Assembly (NCBI RefSeq): GCF_001314605.1
Contig: NZ_LIHP01000016.1
Coordinates: 1-64,000, forward strand
Source: Marinobacter sp. HL-58
GTDB lineage: Bacteria; Pseudomonadota; Gammaproteobacteria; Pseudomonadales; Oleiphilaceae
Reading direction: 5' to 3'
DNA length: 64,000 nucleotides
The translations under genes and the position numbers were made by a program. How positions within the stretch are numbered: the first letter of the stretch is position 1; every line of letters begins with the position of its first letter. The notes beneath the pieces are model-generated. The model had not been told where the DNA came from and did no database searches. It saw only the letters and a program-made list of their open reading frames with translations. Shown here piece by piece: positions 52,368-60,501 of this stretch.

Positions 52368-53957
52368 TTACTGGCGCTCGTAGCCAAAATCAGTGAACAG
52401 TTCGTCGTCCCGGAACTGCTCTTCATCGGGATTGGCCGCCGGGTCGCTCAGATAGAGCGTGCTGCCGTCGACCCCGAACAGATCGTAGACCTCGACGCCA
52501 ATGTCGTAGAACAGGTCAAGCTCGTAGGCCTGCACGGATTGCGGAGAATTATCCACCGCCTCGCCTACCTCATAATCGAACGGCTGAGTATCGCTGTTCT
52601 CGGGAGTATCACAGGCCTCCGAATCAAAAGCTTCCTGTGTTGCCTCACCTGAACCATCACTGTTGAAGGTATAGGTGATGCTGGTCCACTGGTCAGTATC
52701 GGATTGCTCGCACTCTGACATGGCCCAGGTGCCGGTAATGTCTGGTGCCTCCTCGGGTTCGGGCTCTTCCGTGCTTTCAACGTAGCCACAGGCCGCTACT
52801 GCGCTCAGGTCGTCCTCACTTGCCTGTTGTCCATTGACAAGAACCTCACCGCCGCCCGACGGAAATTCCACGGTATAGGTTTCTTCCGAGCCCGCTGGCG
52901 TAATATCAATACCCCCGCTGGTTGGAGTAACCTCGTCTGCGGTCAGGGACTCAACATACAGAGGGCCGCTTTCTTCGGTGCTGAGAGTGGCGTTCACCCC
53001 GCAGCCCTGGGTCGCACTGCTGCGTACCTCGTACTCCCCGTTAATGTCCAGCCGGATGTCCCCGGTGCCACCCGAATCCTGCGCGGCCTGCAACACAAAG
53101 GGGTCGTCCAGCGTGCCCAGGCGGCTGTAGGACTGGTTGCCGTTGATCTCCATGTCCATTTCCAGAAACGCCACACTGGTGAGATCTTCACCCGGAGTGC
53201 CAAGCCAGTCGGACAGGTCACCGTCGACACAGCCATCACACAGATACATGCGATAACGCAGCACCGGTATCGACAGCCCGGCAAGAGGCGACTCCAGTTG
53301 CAGCGAACGTGAGGGATCCGGGGCATCGTCAAAACTGAGTGTATCCCCGCCAAGCCCCCCGGCTTCGGCGAAAACCAACCGTCGGTTTGGGTAGGTATCG
53401 ACATCTTCCCGCTGTGCGATGTCGTAAGCACCCAACACCCTTGCCTGACTGACATCACAGTTGGCCCGCCCGCGGGCATCGTCCGCCGCCCCGGATGCCA
53501 CAGATGCCGAAGAAGTGAATGGTGATGGAAAGTCAACTTCCGACAAATCAATCACATTGCCTTCCTGAGCCACAAAACCTGGGTCCACAGAATCATCAAC
53601 TGCGGAGCAATTATCATAGGGCTCGGTGGTTGTTGCCGTACTAACACTCTTACTCTGCGCCATGGCGCCCACCTGCTCGTCTTCCGCTGCACTACCCGAC
53701 TGAGCCAGTGCCTGGCCGGGAAGAGTGTTGGCTTGTCCAGCGATGGAATAGGCAATAGCCAAGGCCTGACGAGAATCGGATAACGTTGAGACGTTTGGCG
53801 GATCATCACCCTCGTTACCTCCGTTACCTCCATCGTCTCCGTCACCTCCGCCGGAAGATCCCCCACCACACCCGGCAATTGCTAGGACCGTCGCCAGTGG
53901 TAAAAAAAGCCAACTTACCTGACGTTCCAGCACCGTTTTATTCTTGCACTTGCCCAT
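52368..53957 (-). CDS. Acidic lipoprotein of unknown function
   Basis: A 529-residue exported protein with the lipobox AIAGCGGG near residue 30, a Gly/Asp linker, and long beta-rich regions. The C-terminal part from about residue 405 (ITGTWAMSECEQSDTDQWTS, then YTFNSDGSGEAT) resembles lipocalin-like or DUF-type repeats seen in other secreted proteins. Eight or more cysteines suggest disulfides. I recognise no catalytic motif. The start ATG has GGAG seven bases upstream. It has its own long upstream gap and terminator, so it is monocistronic. Confidence 0.7.
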   Translation of the reverse strand: MGKCKNKTVLERQVSWLFLPLATVLAIAGCGGGSSGGGDGDDGGNGGNEGDDPPNVSTLSDSRQALAIAYSIAGQANTLPGQALAQSGSAAEDEQVGAMAQSKSVSTATTTEPYDNCSAVDDSVDPGFVAQEGNVIDLSEVDFPSPFTSSASVASGAADDARGRANCDVSQARVLGAYDIAQREDVDTYPNRRLVFAEAGGLGGDTLSFDDAPDPSRSLQLESPLAGLSIPVLRYRMYLCDGCVDGDLSDWLGTPGEDLTSVAFLEMDMEINGNQSYSRLGTLDDPFVLQAAQDSGGTGDIRLDINGEYEVRSSATQGCGVNATLSTEESGPLYVESLTADEVTPTSGGIDITPAGSEETYTVEFPSGGGEVLVNGQQASEDDLSAVAACGYVESTEEPEPEEAPDITGTWAMSECEQSDTDQWTSITYTFNSDGSGEATQEAFDSEACDTPENSDTQPFDYEVGEAVDNSPQSVQAYELDLFYDIGVEVYDLFGVDGSTLYLSDPAANPDEEQFRDDELFTDFGYERQ

Positions 53958-54331
53958 AGTTCGACTCCATGATCTGTCTATTATTTCCTTAACCGGTCAG
54001 CAGATACCTGAACAATCTTGCTTGTCATTGTCATCCGCCGTGCCGGCTACATACCAGCAACAAAGCTCAATGTTTTTTTGGGATGTGCAACCCCTTACTT
54101 GTGAGACTTTGACACTTTCCATCTTTCAGGTGAGCGTGAACGTTAGCAATGACCCAAATGGGCTAACCCTGGGAGGTGATGTTGCTATATCGGCGGATAA
54201 TTCTACAGCTGGTCAGTTAGGCAGTTAGCCAACGAGCGCTGAAATAATGAAAACCTACGGCCTAGGATCAAAGCAGCGATCTCCCAGATGGTGGATCAAG
54301 GGATCGTACTGTGCTTCGGAGAGGCCATTGT
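53958..54331. other. Gap between the lipoprotein and integrase module, no gene found
   Basis: No convincing coding sequence or RNA gene is present. It may contain one end of the integrated module (an attachment site), but I found no repeated core matching the other side. Confidence 0.4.
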
Positions 54332-55282
54332 TCAATACGACTCAATCGACGGCAACCAATAGGCGTTCTGCCCCAACCGACCAAAGCCTGCAGGTTCGCG
54401 GTGTTGGTATGCTTTTCGCTGGTTATCTGCCATGGTGCTCTGGCCGTCGGCATCTCTTACGTAACGGGCCAGTGTCATCGCGGCAGGCACCCCATAGCGG
54501 GCCCCCGAGGATGCGCAGGTCCAGATGTGTCGCAGGGTAAGCGCAGCGTCAGAGTCCATTCGGTCCAAGTAGGCCAGTCCGAACGCACAGGCTTCCAACG
54601 TCAAGTCGTCATGACCACAAAGCCGTGACATTGCGGTGGGTCGTCCCTGGACATCGAAGGTGTAAGTCTTACCAATGTCATGAAGCAGCCCGGCTACAAA
54701 GCCCATTTCCTGTAATGCCCTTGGCATCCTAGGCTCGTTGATTCGGATCATGTTCAGCACACCCTTAGCCACCTCCAGTGAATGCACCAGCAATCCACCC
54801 GGGTAGTTATGGTGGTAGTTCTTGCTGGCCGGCGCCCGCAGGAATGTTTCCAGCCGATCCCGACGCTCCAGTACCCGCTTGATGAACGCCTGCAGATGTT
54901 CAGATTCAAGCGCACGCACTGTATCAATCAACTGATCGAGGAAGTCCGGCCTCGGGCAAACCATTCGCGGCAGTGTTTGCAGCGCCGGCAAGTAGGCCAC
55001 ATCCTTCGGAAGCGGTCGACGGATGTCCGTCAGAAGGATGGTGCTTTCCTCTGGACCAATGCATACCTGCCCTTTCGCCACCACCAGTTCCATATGACCC
55101 AAGCATTCCGGAATAGGAATCGAATCGATCACCGCCAGCACCACACAATCGCCTGCACAGCTGCTCAACCTCAACTTCAGATACGGAATGCCCTCGTCGT
55201 CAAAACACGCTACTCGTCCGGTCAGCCGGTACGTTCCAGTAAAGGTTTCCTGCAGAATCGGGCGAAACTCATTCAGTTTCAT
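54332..55282 (-). CDS. HD-domain protein with OB-like N-terminus (TraI_2/YhaM-like)
   Basis: A 316-residue soluble protein. The N-terminus (GTYRLTGRVACFDDEGIPYLKL) resembles an OB-fold. The C-terminal half is an HD domain with HHNYPGGLLVHSLEVAKGV and the metal aspartate in LLHDIGKTYTF. YhaM-like exonucleases and TraI_2-type proteins of integrative elements share this combination, so a nuclease or phosphohydrolase role in the element is plausible. AGGAGG lies just before ATG. It overlaps the integrase stop by 14 bases. The C-terminal tail after ARYVRDADGQSTMAD looks degenerate. Confidence 0.78.
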   Translation of the reverse strand: MKLNEFRPILQETFTGTYRLTGRVACFDDEGIPYLKLRLSSCAGDCVVLAVIDSIPIPECLGHMELVVAKGQVCIGPEESTILLTDIRRPLPKDVAYLPALQTLPRMVCPRPDFLDQLIDTVRALESEHLQAFIKRVLERRDRLETFLRAPASKNYHHNYPGGLLVHSLEVAKGVLNMIRINEPRMPRALQEMGFVAGLLHDIGKTYTFDVQGRPTAMSRLCGHDDLTLEACAFGLAYLDRMDSDAALTLRHIWTCASSGARYGVPAAMTLARYVRDADGQSTMADNQRKAYQHREPAGFGRLGQNAYWLPSIESY

Positions 55283-56504
55283 CGTCCACCTCCTGATTGG
55301 CGGTTACACGGTTTTGGATCAAGCGCTCGAAGGCGCTGCCATCCATACGGGTCACATTAGGAATAAAGCGGGAATACACTTTGAACAGCATCTCGGTGGA
55401 GGAGTGCCCCAACACTCGCGCAACCCACTCAGGGTTTTCTCCGGATGCCAACAGCAAGGTGGCTGCGGTATGCCGTGTCTGGTAAGGCCGACGCTTCTTT
55501 AAATTCAGGGCTTGAAGTAAGGGGTACCACACCCTCTTGGTCATGTTGTTGTGATCAAGAGGCTCACCGAGACGATTACAGAATACGAACTTGCTCAGTT
55601 TTCCGGTTGCCTCATGCTGAGCCTTGAGTGCGTCGTAAACCGGGCCAAACATAGGGATTTCCCGCTGGGAGCCATCGGTTTTGGTGTACTCGGTCTTACC
55701 GTTGATCAGCGTCTCGCGAACGAGAATCTCGCGCTTCTCAAAATCAACGTGCTCCCACTTCAAGCCATCGATTTCGCCCGTGCGCATGCCGGTGTAGAAG
55801 CGAACCAGGTAGTAATTCTGGTAGTCCTTCCGCACATACTTGGTAATCCGCTCTACCTCATCCAGAGAAAAAGGTTCGATGTTTACTTTCTTCAGCTTCA
55901 GCGGCTTGATGTTGCGATACGGGTTCGCAAAGTCGAAGCGCTCGGCGCCTTCGGTCAGAATCATCCGCAGAATCGCCATGTGGCTATTGATGGTCTTGGG
56001 AGCCATCTGGATATTGCCCGCCCTACCCTTGCGGCTCGCCAGCTTGTTGCGGGCTGCCAGGATGTTGGCTTTGGTGATTTCTGTCAGACGTTTGTTTTTA
56101 AATGCCGGCTTGAGAGAGCTCTCAAGAATAGACTCAACATTGCGTAGATGAGAGGCGCGCCATTGAATCTTGTTCTCCTCAAGCCACAGGTCGGCGAAAT
56201 CAGGGAACAGCGGCGACTGATCGGTTTCCTGATCCGGATAAGCCATTACATTGGAAGCCCGACCCGTTCCGGATAGCGCGCCTGCCTTGGCCAGCTTTTT
56301 CAAGTTCTTGCTGCCCGGAAAGAATTCAGCGTAGTCGAATTCACCCAGAAGGATTTTGGCCTCAACCTTCTGAAGAAGAGCTTCGCATTTTTTACGATTG
56401 GCCGGCGTATCCGGCAGCGCGGTCTGTTCCCTGCACCGCAGCCCCTCGCACATAAAATCCAGATAAAGCTTGCCGGTCTCCTTACGCTCTCTCACCTTAC
56501 CCAT
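55269..56504 (-). CDS. Tyrosine site-specific integrase
   Basis: A phage-type integrase of about 411 residues. It has an Arm DNA-binding N-terminus (MGKVRERKETGKLYLDFMCEGLRCREQ), a core-binding domain, and a catalytic domain with the first Arg in YTGMRTGEIDGLKW, RPYQTRHTAATLL, LGHSSTEMLFKVYSRF and the terminal Tyr in the same segment. It integrates and excises the element by strand exchange at an attachment site. The true start is 56504. The longer frame to 56615 overlaps the excisionase gene and lacks family N-terminal features. Confidence 0.92.
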   Translation of the reverse strand: MGKVRERKETGKLYLDFMCEGLRCREQTALPDTPANRKKCEALLQKVEAKILLGEFDYAEFFPGSKNLKKLAKAGALSGTGRASNVMAYPDQETDQSPLFPDFADLWLEENKIQWRASHLRNVESILESSLKPAFKNKRLTEITKANILAARNKLASRKGRAGNIQMAPKTINSHMAILRMILTEGAERFDFANPYRNIKPLKLKKVNIEPFSLDEVERITKYVRKDYQNYYLVRFYTGMRTGEIDGLKWEHVDFEKREILVRETLINGKTEYTKTDGSQREIPMFGPVYDALKAQHEATGKLSKFVFCNRLGEPLDHNNMTKRVWYPLLQALNLKKRRPYQTRHTAATLLLASGENPEWVARVLGHSSTEMLFKVYSRFIPNVTRMDGSAFERLIQNRVTANQEVDDETE

Positions 56505-56742
56505 GACATACCGCTCCGCTTGCCATAGGAATTGACAGGTGTTCGTGCTCACGAGCACTGACCAGCATTTCCTTTTCAACTTCTTCCCAGAGAAAGAGAA
56601 TTTTCCGCCGGCCAAAAGGCTTGATGTAATGCTTGCCCTCCAGCAGTACCGTGTCTTTAAGACATTGACGAATTGTCCGGCAGTCGTATTTGATGCGGCC
56701 AGCCAGCTCTTCAGTGGTCAGGTAGGTGTAGGAATTTTCCAT
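56497..56742 (-). CDS. Excisionase-like DNA-binding protein
   Basis: An 81-residue winged-helix protein with the MerR/excisionase start TYLTTEELAGRIKYDCRTIRQCLKD and LEGKHYIKPFGRRKILFLWE. This pattern is typical of recombination directionality factors or excisionases paired with tyrosine integrases. It overlaps the integrase gene by eight bases and lies next to the divergent repressor operators. Confidence 0.85.
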   Translation of the reverse strand: MENSYTYLTTEELAGRIKYDCRTIRQCLKDTVLLEGKHYIKPFGRRKILFLWEEVEKEMLVSAREHEHLSIPMASGAVCHG

Positions 56743-56784
56743 CGAAATTTTCCTTCTGTTGCGCTACGCTAAATCAACAAAAGA

Positions 56785-56869
56785 CATTCTCCGTATCAGA
56801 ATGCCACCCTAAATGACATTTTAGGCAGAAAAATTACATTTGCAAGCACTTTTTGTCATTCTGAATAAC
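56785..56869. promoter_or_regulatory. Three palindromic operators between excisionase and repressor
   Basis: CATTCT/AGAATG with a seven-base spacer (56785-56803), CCTAAA/TTTAGG with a six-base spacer (56808-56825), and a GT-ATTC-T-GAAT-AC palindrome (56855-56869) lie within 85 bases. They flank the likely divergent promoters. Their ACATTCT and TGTCATTCT cores are related. They are good candidates for the XRE repressor's binding sites. Confidence 0.55.
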
Positions 56870-56894
56870 ATTTTTAAATTAAGGATGATCAGAA

Positions 56895-57101
56895 ATGGTT
56901 CGATGCCATCTCGCTCGGCTGATGGGCGAGCGAAAAATGAAGATCGTGGACGTAGCCAGAGAGACGGGTCTTAACAGGAATACTGTAACCCTGCTCTACA
57001 AAGAAACGGCGCAAAGGATAGACCTGGAAGCTATTGAGAAACTCTGCCAATTATTTGAATGCCAGGTGGGAGATCTGCTCGAGTTGCAAGAGGATCATTG
57101 A
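56895..57101 (+). CDS. XRE-family repressor (Cro/C1-type)
   Basis: A 68-residue helix-turn-helix protein (LARLMGERKMKIVDVARETGLNRNTVTLLYK, then DLEAIEKLCQLFECQVGDLLE). It is a compact single-domain regulator of the YozG/Cro type and probably controls excisionase transcription from the adjacent gap. ATG has AAGGA eight bases before it. It is divergent from the excisionase-integrase unit. Confidence 0.85.
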   Translation: MVRCHLARLMGERKMKIVDVARETGLNRNTVTLLYKETAQRIDLEAIEKLCQLFECQVGDLLELQEDH

Positions 57102-57445
57102 GCAAATGAGATGGTTAAAAGGCCACTCTCATTCAATCAACATGTTTTGGCGCAGTTTTGCTCCATCGCTTGACCCGTCGCGGGCCTCCCTACTTCTTTG
57201 CTGTGACCACAAAGCAGACCTTTTCAGATGGGGGCCTACTCAATCCGCTATTCGAAAACAAAGCACGCTGAGGTCTCAAAGCGAACATTTAGAATGGGCG
57301 GACAACGACCGGCACAGCCAAGCTAATGCCCCATAATTGGAAACCGGATACACCTGACAAACTGTAATGCCCAGGCGCTTACTCGCTGAAAATAGCGGCG
57401 CGTTTTATCGCCTCATGAGAAATTCGGGCTAGTCCACGAATTACC
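57102..57445. other. Gap between the repressor and the sigma-54 activator, no gene found
   Basis: I see no convincing gene. The part around 57150-57310 has an A/T-poor, gene-like look but no recognisable protein in any frame. It may be a decayed part of the element. No clear terminator follows the activator gene. Confidence 0.4.
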
Positions 57446-59329
57446 TCAGAGGCCAAAATGTTTTATTTTCCGATAGAGGGTGGCTCGTGTTATCCCTAAT
57501 TCTCGAGCTGCGGCACTGACGTTGTGATTGTGTTTCTCAAGCACACATCGCACCGCCTCGCGCTCTGCAGAGGCGAGTGTGCCGCCCTCGCCGACATCCA
57601 CCTCCGCAGTGTCATTTTGGGCCTTGATGTCCTCGGGCAAATGCTCAACATCGATAATTCCCTGAGTAGAAAGCGCCTGGCCAAGATTCAGTGCCTGCTG
57701 GAGCTCTCTGATATTACCTCTCCACGAATGGCGCCTTAAGAGATTACGAGCCTCGGATGTCAGAATTGATGGGGAATCTTCCTGTGACATTGATGCCAGC
57801 AAGTGATCAATCAAAGCATCGAGGTCTTCACGCTCCCGCAGAGCAGGGAGCTGCACCCTGAGGCCATTGATCCGGTAATAAAGATCGCTCCTAAAGTCCC
57901 CACTCTCCATAAGCTCATCAAGATTCCGATGCGTCGCACAGACCAGAGAAAACGAGACGGGCCGAGGCTTCTCTTCTCCAAGCCTGGTGACAGTGCGCTC
58001 CTGCAAAACACGTAACAAACGTGCTTGAAATTCCACTGGCATATCGCCTATTTCATCCAGGAAGAGCGTACCGCCGCTCGCCTCCTCAAATTTCCCCTTG
58101 GCCCCACCACGTCTGGCACCAGTAAATGCGCCGTCTGCGTAGCCAAACAACTCTGATTCGATCAGCCCAGCAGGAATAGCCGAGCAGTTCACTGCAATAA
58201 ACGCACCCTTTGAAGAAGGCCCATTGGCATGTAGCGAGCGCGCTAAAACCTCTTTGCCCGTGCCAGTTTCTCCAGTTACCAGAACCGGAACTCCAAACTG
58301 GAAGGCCCGATGCGCCTTGTCGAAAAGTGATTGTGTAGGCTTGCCCACGTAAAAAGACTGAGCGATGTCGGGCCGTTTTTGCGGTGGCATCGATTTGACG
58401 CTCAAAGGCCCTTTGCGAAGACTTTCAACTTTAAGGAAAAGCCTTGCCCCATTGTGACATTCCACCTCAACAGGGTTTTGTTGTAATCCCTCAATCTCGG
58501 CAACGCGGCAAGAGAATACGTCTTTGAAACAGACATGACTCTGCTTCTGCTTGAGAGCATCGAGATCCAGCATTTGCCTGGCCGAGGGGTTTGCACCTAA
58601 AACTTCACCGTCTTCGCCAAAATGTATCAAACCACGCACGGGTGACTGTGTAAGCTCCGGGCGATAGTGAAGCGCAAGGACAAAGGCGCCACGCAAATCG
58701 TCGACCATTCGATTCTCAACAGCCCGAGTTGCGAGCGCAACCGACTCCACAATACCGACCGGCCGGCCATCATAAGGTTTCGAGGCGTTCAAAGCCCCAA
58801 CCAGCGTCCCGGCAGGGTCAAAAATGGGTACTGCCACACAAGATAGATCCCAGAGTGAATGCAAGAAATGTTCTCTACCACAAACAACCGAAGGCCTGCC
58901 TTCTATCAAAGCGCAACCAGGGGCATTGGTTCCGGCTATCTCTTCTGAAAGGTCGATACCAGCATTCAAAGCGGCTCCGAGCACTTCGTAGCAGGGACTG
59001 TCATTGCCGAAATATTTAATGCTGTGACCTTCTCTCTCCACACAGGCCAAGACCCAACCTGCAGAACTCATTGAACGGAACAAGCGTTGCATTTCAGGCT
59101 CTGCATATGTCAGGAGCCGCTGGTACTGATTGCGGACATGAGAGATCTGGTCGAATCGTGCGGCCTCACGTAAGACCTGTTCCGTGGGGGACACTCCATG
59201 TTGTCTGCATCTTAGCCAGGAACGCAAAACCTCATCCCGCACCAACTGGGACGGTACAACACGTCCTTCATCAAACAACATACGCGCTTGCTGGATCTGA
59301 GTATTCAGGTCAACGATCTTTTTATGCAT
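57446..59329 (-). CDS. AcoR-like sigma-54-dependent activator
   Basis: A transcription activator of about 627 residues. It has an N-terminal GAF-like sensor domain (about residues 60-210), a PAS-like linker, and an AAA+ domain with Walker A (VTGETGTGKEVLARS), the GAFTGA loop in YADGAFTGARRGG, and Walker B (GGTLFLDEIGDMP). It ends in a Fis-type helix-turn-helix (NVSAAARELGITRATLYRKI). AcoR-type proteins respond to alcohols, ketones or aldehydes and activate sigma-54 promoters. The divergent alcohol oxidation genes have such a promoter (59479-59494). The start at ATG 59329 is preferred over GTG 59341. Confidence 0.9.
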   Translation of the reverse strand: MHKKIVDLNTQIQQARMLFDEGRVVPSQLVRDEVLRSWLRCRQHGVSPTEQVLREAARFDQISHVRNQYQRLLTYAEPEMQRLFRSMSSAGWVLACVEREGHSIKYFGNDSPCYEVLGAALNAGIDLSEEIAGTNAPGCALIEGRPSVVCGREHFLHSLWDLSCVAVPIFDPAGTLVGALNASKPYDGRPVGIVESVALATRAVENRMVDDLRGAFVLALHYRPELTQSPVRGLIHFGEDGEVLGANPSARQMLDLDALKQKQSHVCFKDVFSCRVAEIEGLQQNPVEVECHNGARLFLKVESLRKGPLSVKSMPPQKRPDIAQSFYVGKPTQSLFDKAHRAFQFGVPVLVTGETGTGKEVLARSLHANGPSSKGAFIAVNCSAIPAGLIESELFGYADGAFTGARRGGAKGKFEEASGGTLFLDEIGDMPVEFQARLLRVLQERTVTRLGEEKPRPVSFSLVCATHRNLDELMESGDFRSDLYYRINGLRVQLPALREREDLDALIDHLLASMSQEDSPSILTSEARNLLRRHSWRGNIRELQQALNLGQALSTQGIIDVEHLPEDIKAQNDTAEVDVGEGGTLASAEREAVRCVLEKHNHNVSAAARELGITRATLYRKIKHFGL

Positions 59330-59379
59330 AACGATACCCACGGCTCTGTATTGTTTTTATTCAACCCTACACTTTTAGT

Positions 59380-59452
59380 GTATTGAAACGATCCACTTTT
59401 TTCCAAAAACTGAAGTATTGAAGCTAAAAAACCTATTAGATCACTGTTTCAA
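59380..59452. promoter_or_regulatory. Candidate upstream activating sites for the AcoR-like regulator
   Basis: GTATTGAA occurs twice in direct orientation (59380-59387 and 59415-59422). TTGAAAC (59383-59389) and GTTTCAA (59446-59452) form an inverted pair. They lie 30-100 bases upstream of the -24/-12 promoter, a normal place for enhancer binding sites of sigma-54 activators. Confidence 0.45.
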
Positions 59453-59478
59453 AAGGACTTTCAAAAACCCTGACGATC

Positions 59479-59494
59479 TGGCATATCGATTGCT
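59479..59494 (+). promoter_or_regulatory. Sigma-54 promoter (-24/-12)
   Basis: TGGCAT-ATCGA-TTGCT gives the GG and GC dinucleotides ten bases apart, as in the consensus TGGCAC-N5-TTGCW. It lies 45 bases upstream of the outer-membrane protein gene start. With the AcoR-like activator encoded divergently, it is likely the main promoter of the alcohol oxidation genes. Confidence 0.82.
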
Positions 59495-59538
59495 GAACAT
59501 TGAGTGCAATACCAACAAAACTAATAAGAGGCTGCACT

Positions 59539-60462
59539 ATGTCATCTGTATCAAACTATAAGCACAAAAGTTTACTCCATTTCAGAATTAGAAATGTCAT
59601 CTTCGCTTCTGCTGGTCTGGCCACCATGTTGCTGTGTTCTGGCAATGCAATGGCTATTGACGTTGATGCCGGGGACTACACGGCGCTTCCCGCCGGCACC
59701 AATCTTGGAATGGTCTACTACCAATACGCCACTGCCGATTCCCTCTACTCGGATGGCGACAAGGCCCCCATTAATGCTGGATTAGACTCACAGGTAGGAA
59801 TCCTGCGTGGGGTCCATTTCACTGAAATAGGCGGCTATATCGTAGACCCGCAATTCCTCCTCCCGTTCGGCAAAGTAGAGGGAAAAGACGATACATCTGC
59901 CCTTGGTGACACCAGTGGCATCGGCGACTTGATACTTGCGGCGACTGTTTGGCTTGTAAACGAACCCGAGAGCAACACCTATTTCGGCATTACTCCGTTC
60001 CTGTATGTCCCGGTAGGGAGTTACGATCGAAATGACACATTAAACCTTGGCGAAAACCGGTGGAAATCTGCATTACAGGCGGGTTACATAACCGGTCTCA
60101 CCTCTAACATCTCATTAGACTTGGTTGGTGACGTCACTTTTTTCGGCAAGAATGACGAACTCGGTGCCTCCAAGGCCACTCTGGAACAGGACCCTTTGTA
60201 TCAATTCCAGGGGTTCCTGCGTTATCACGTAACGCCGCAATGGGACCTTCGCACCGGCATTTCTCATACCTTTGGCGGTGAGTCACAGATAAACGATATT
60301 AACCAGGACAATGATCTTGCCACGACCAAGATGACAATCGGTACGGCATGGTTTGCTAATCCGGGGCTGCAACTAATCGCAAATTATGGAAGAGATTTGT
60401 CCGTAGAAAATGGATTTAAAGAACAACATCGACTCAACTTTCGTATTCTAAAAGCGTTTTAA
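59539..60462 (+). CDS. Outer-membrane MetA-like protein (phenol MetA degradation family)
   Basis: A protein of about 307 residues with a signal peptide (FASAGLATMLLCSGNAMA) and a beta-barrel-like body of alternating strands. The MetA/transporter-type segments are YTALPAGTNLGMVYYQYATAD and GIGDLILAATVWLV. Members are small outer-membrane channels for hydrophobic substrates and often sit in aromatic, alkane or alcohol degradation operons. Here it may take up the alcohol oxidised by the next gene. GAGG lies seven bases before ATG 59539. The frame to 59500 adds 13 residues before the signal peptide. Confidence 0.8.
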   Translation: MSSVSNYKHKSLLHFRIRNVIFASAGLATMLLCSGNAMAIDVDAGDYTALPAGTNLGMVYYQYATADSLYSDGDKAPINAGLDSQVGILRGVHFTEIGGYIVDPQFLLPFGKVEGKDDTSALGDTSGIGDLILAATVWLVNEPESNTYFGITPFLYVPVGSYDRNDTLNLGENRWKSALQAGYITGLTSNISLDLVGDVTFFGKNDELGASKATLEQDPLYQFQGFLRYHVTPQWDLRTGISHTFGGESQINDINQDNDLATTKMTIGTAWFANPGLQLIANYGRDLSVENGFKEQHRLNFRILKAF

Positions 60463-60501
60463 GTTCCCATAAAACAGTAATAAAAACAAAAGGACATAGA
60501 A

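Larger units (their letters stand above)
54332..57101. mobile_element. Small integrase-excisionase-repressor element
   Basis: Four genes form a compact module: HD-domain protein, tyrosine integrase and excisionase on the minus strand, overlapping one another, and a divergent XRE repressor. A gap with three palindromes lies between excisionase and repressor. This is the usual layout of a prophage or integrative element control region. No structural, replication or transfer genes are present, so it is a minimal or remnant element. Ends and attachment core were not identified. Confidence 0.6.
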
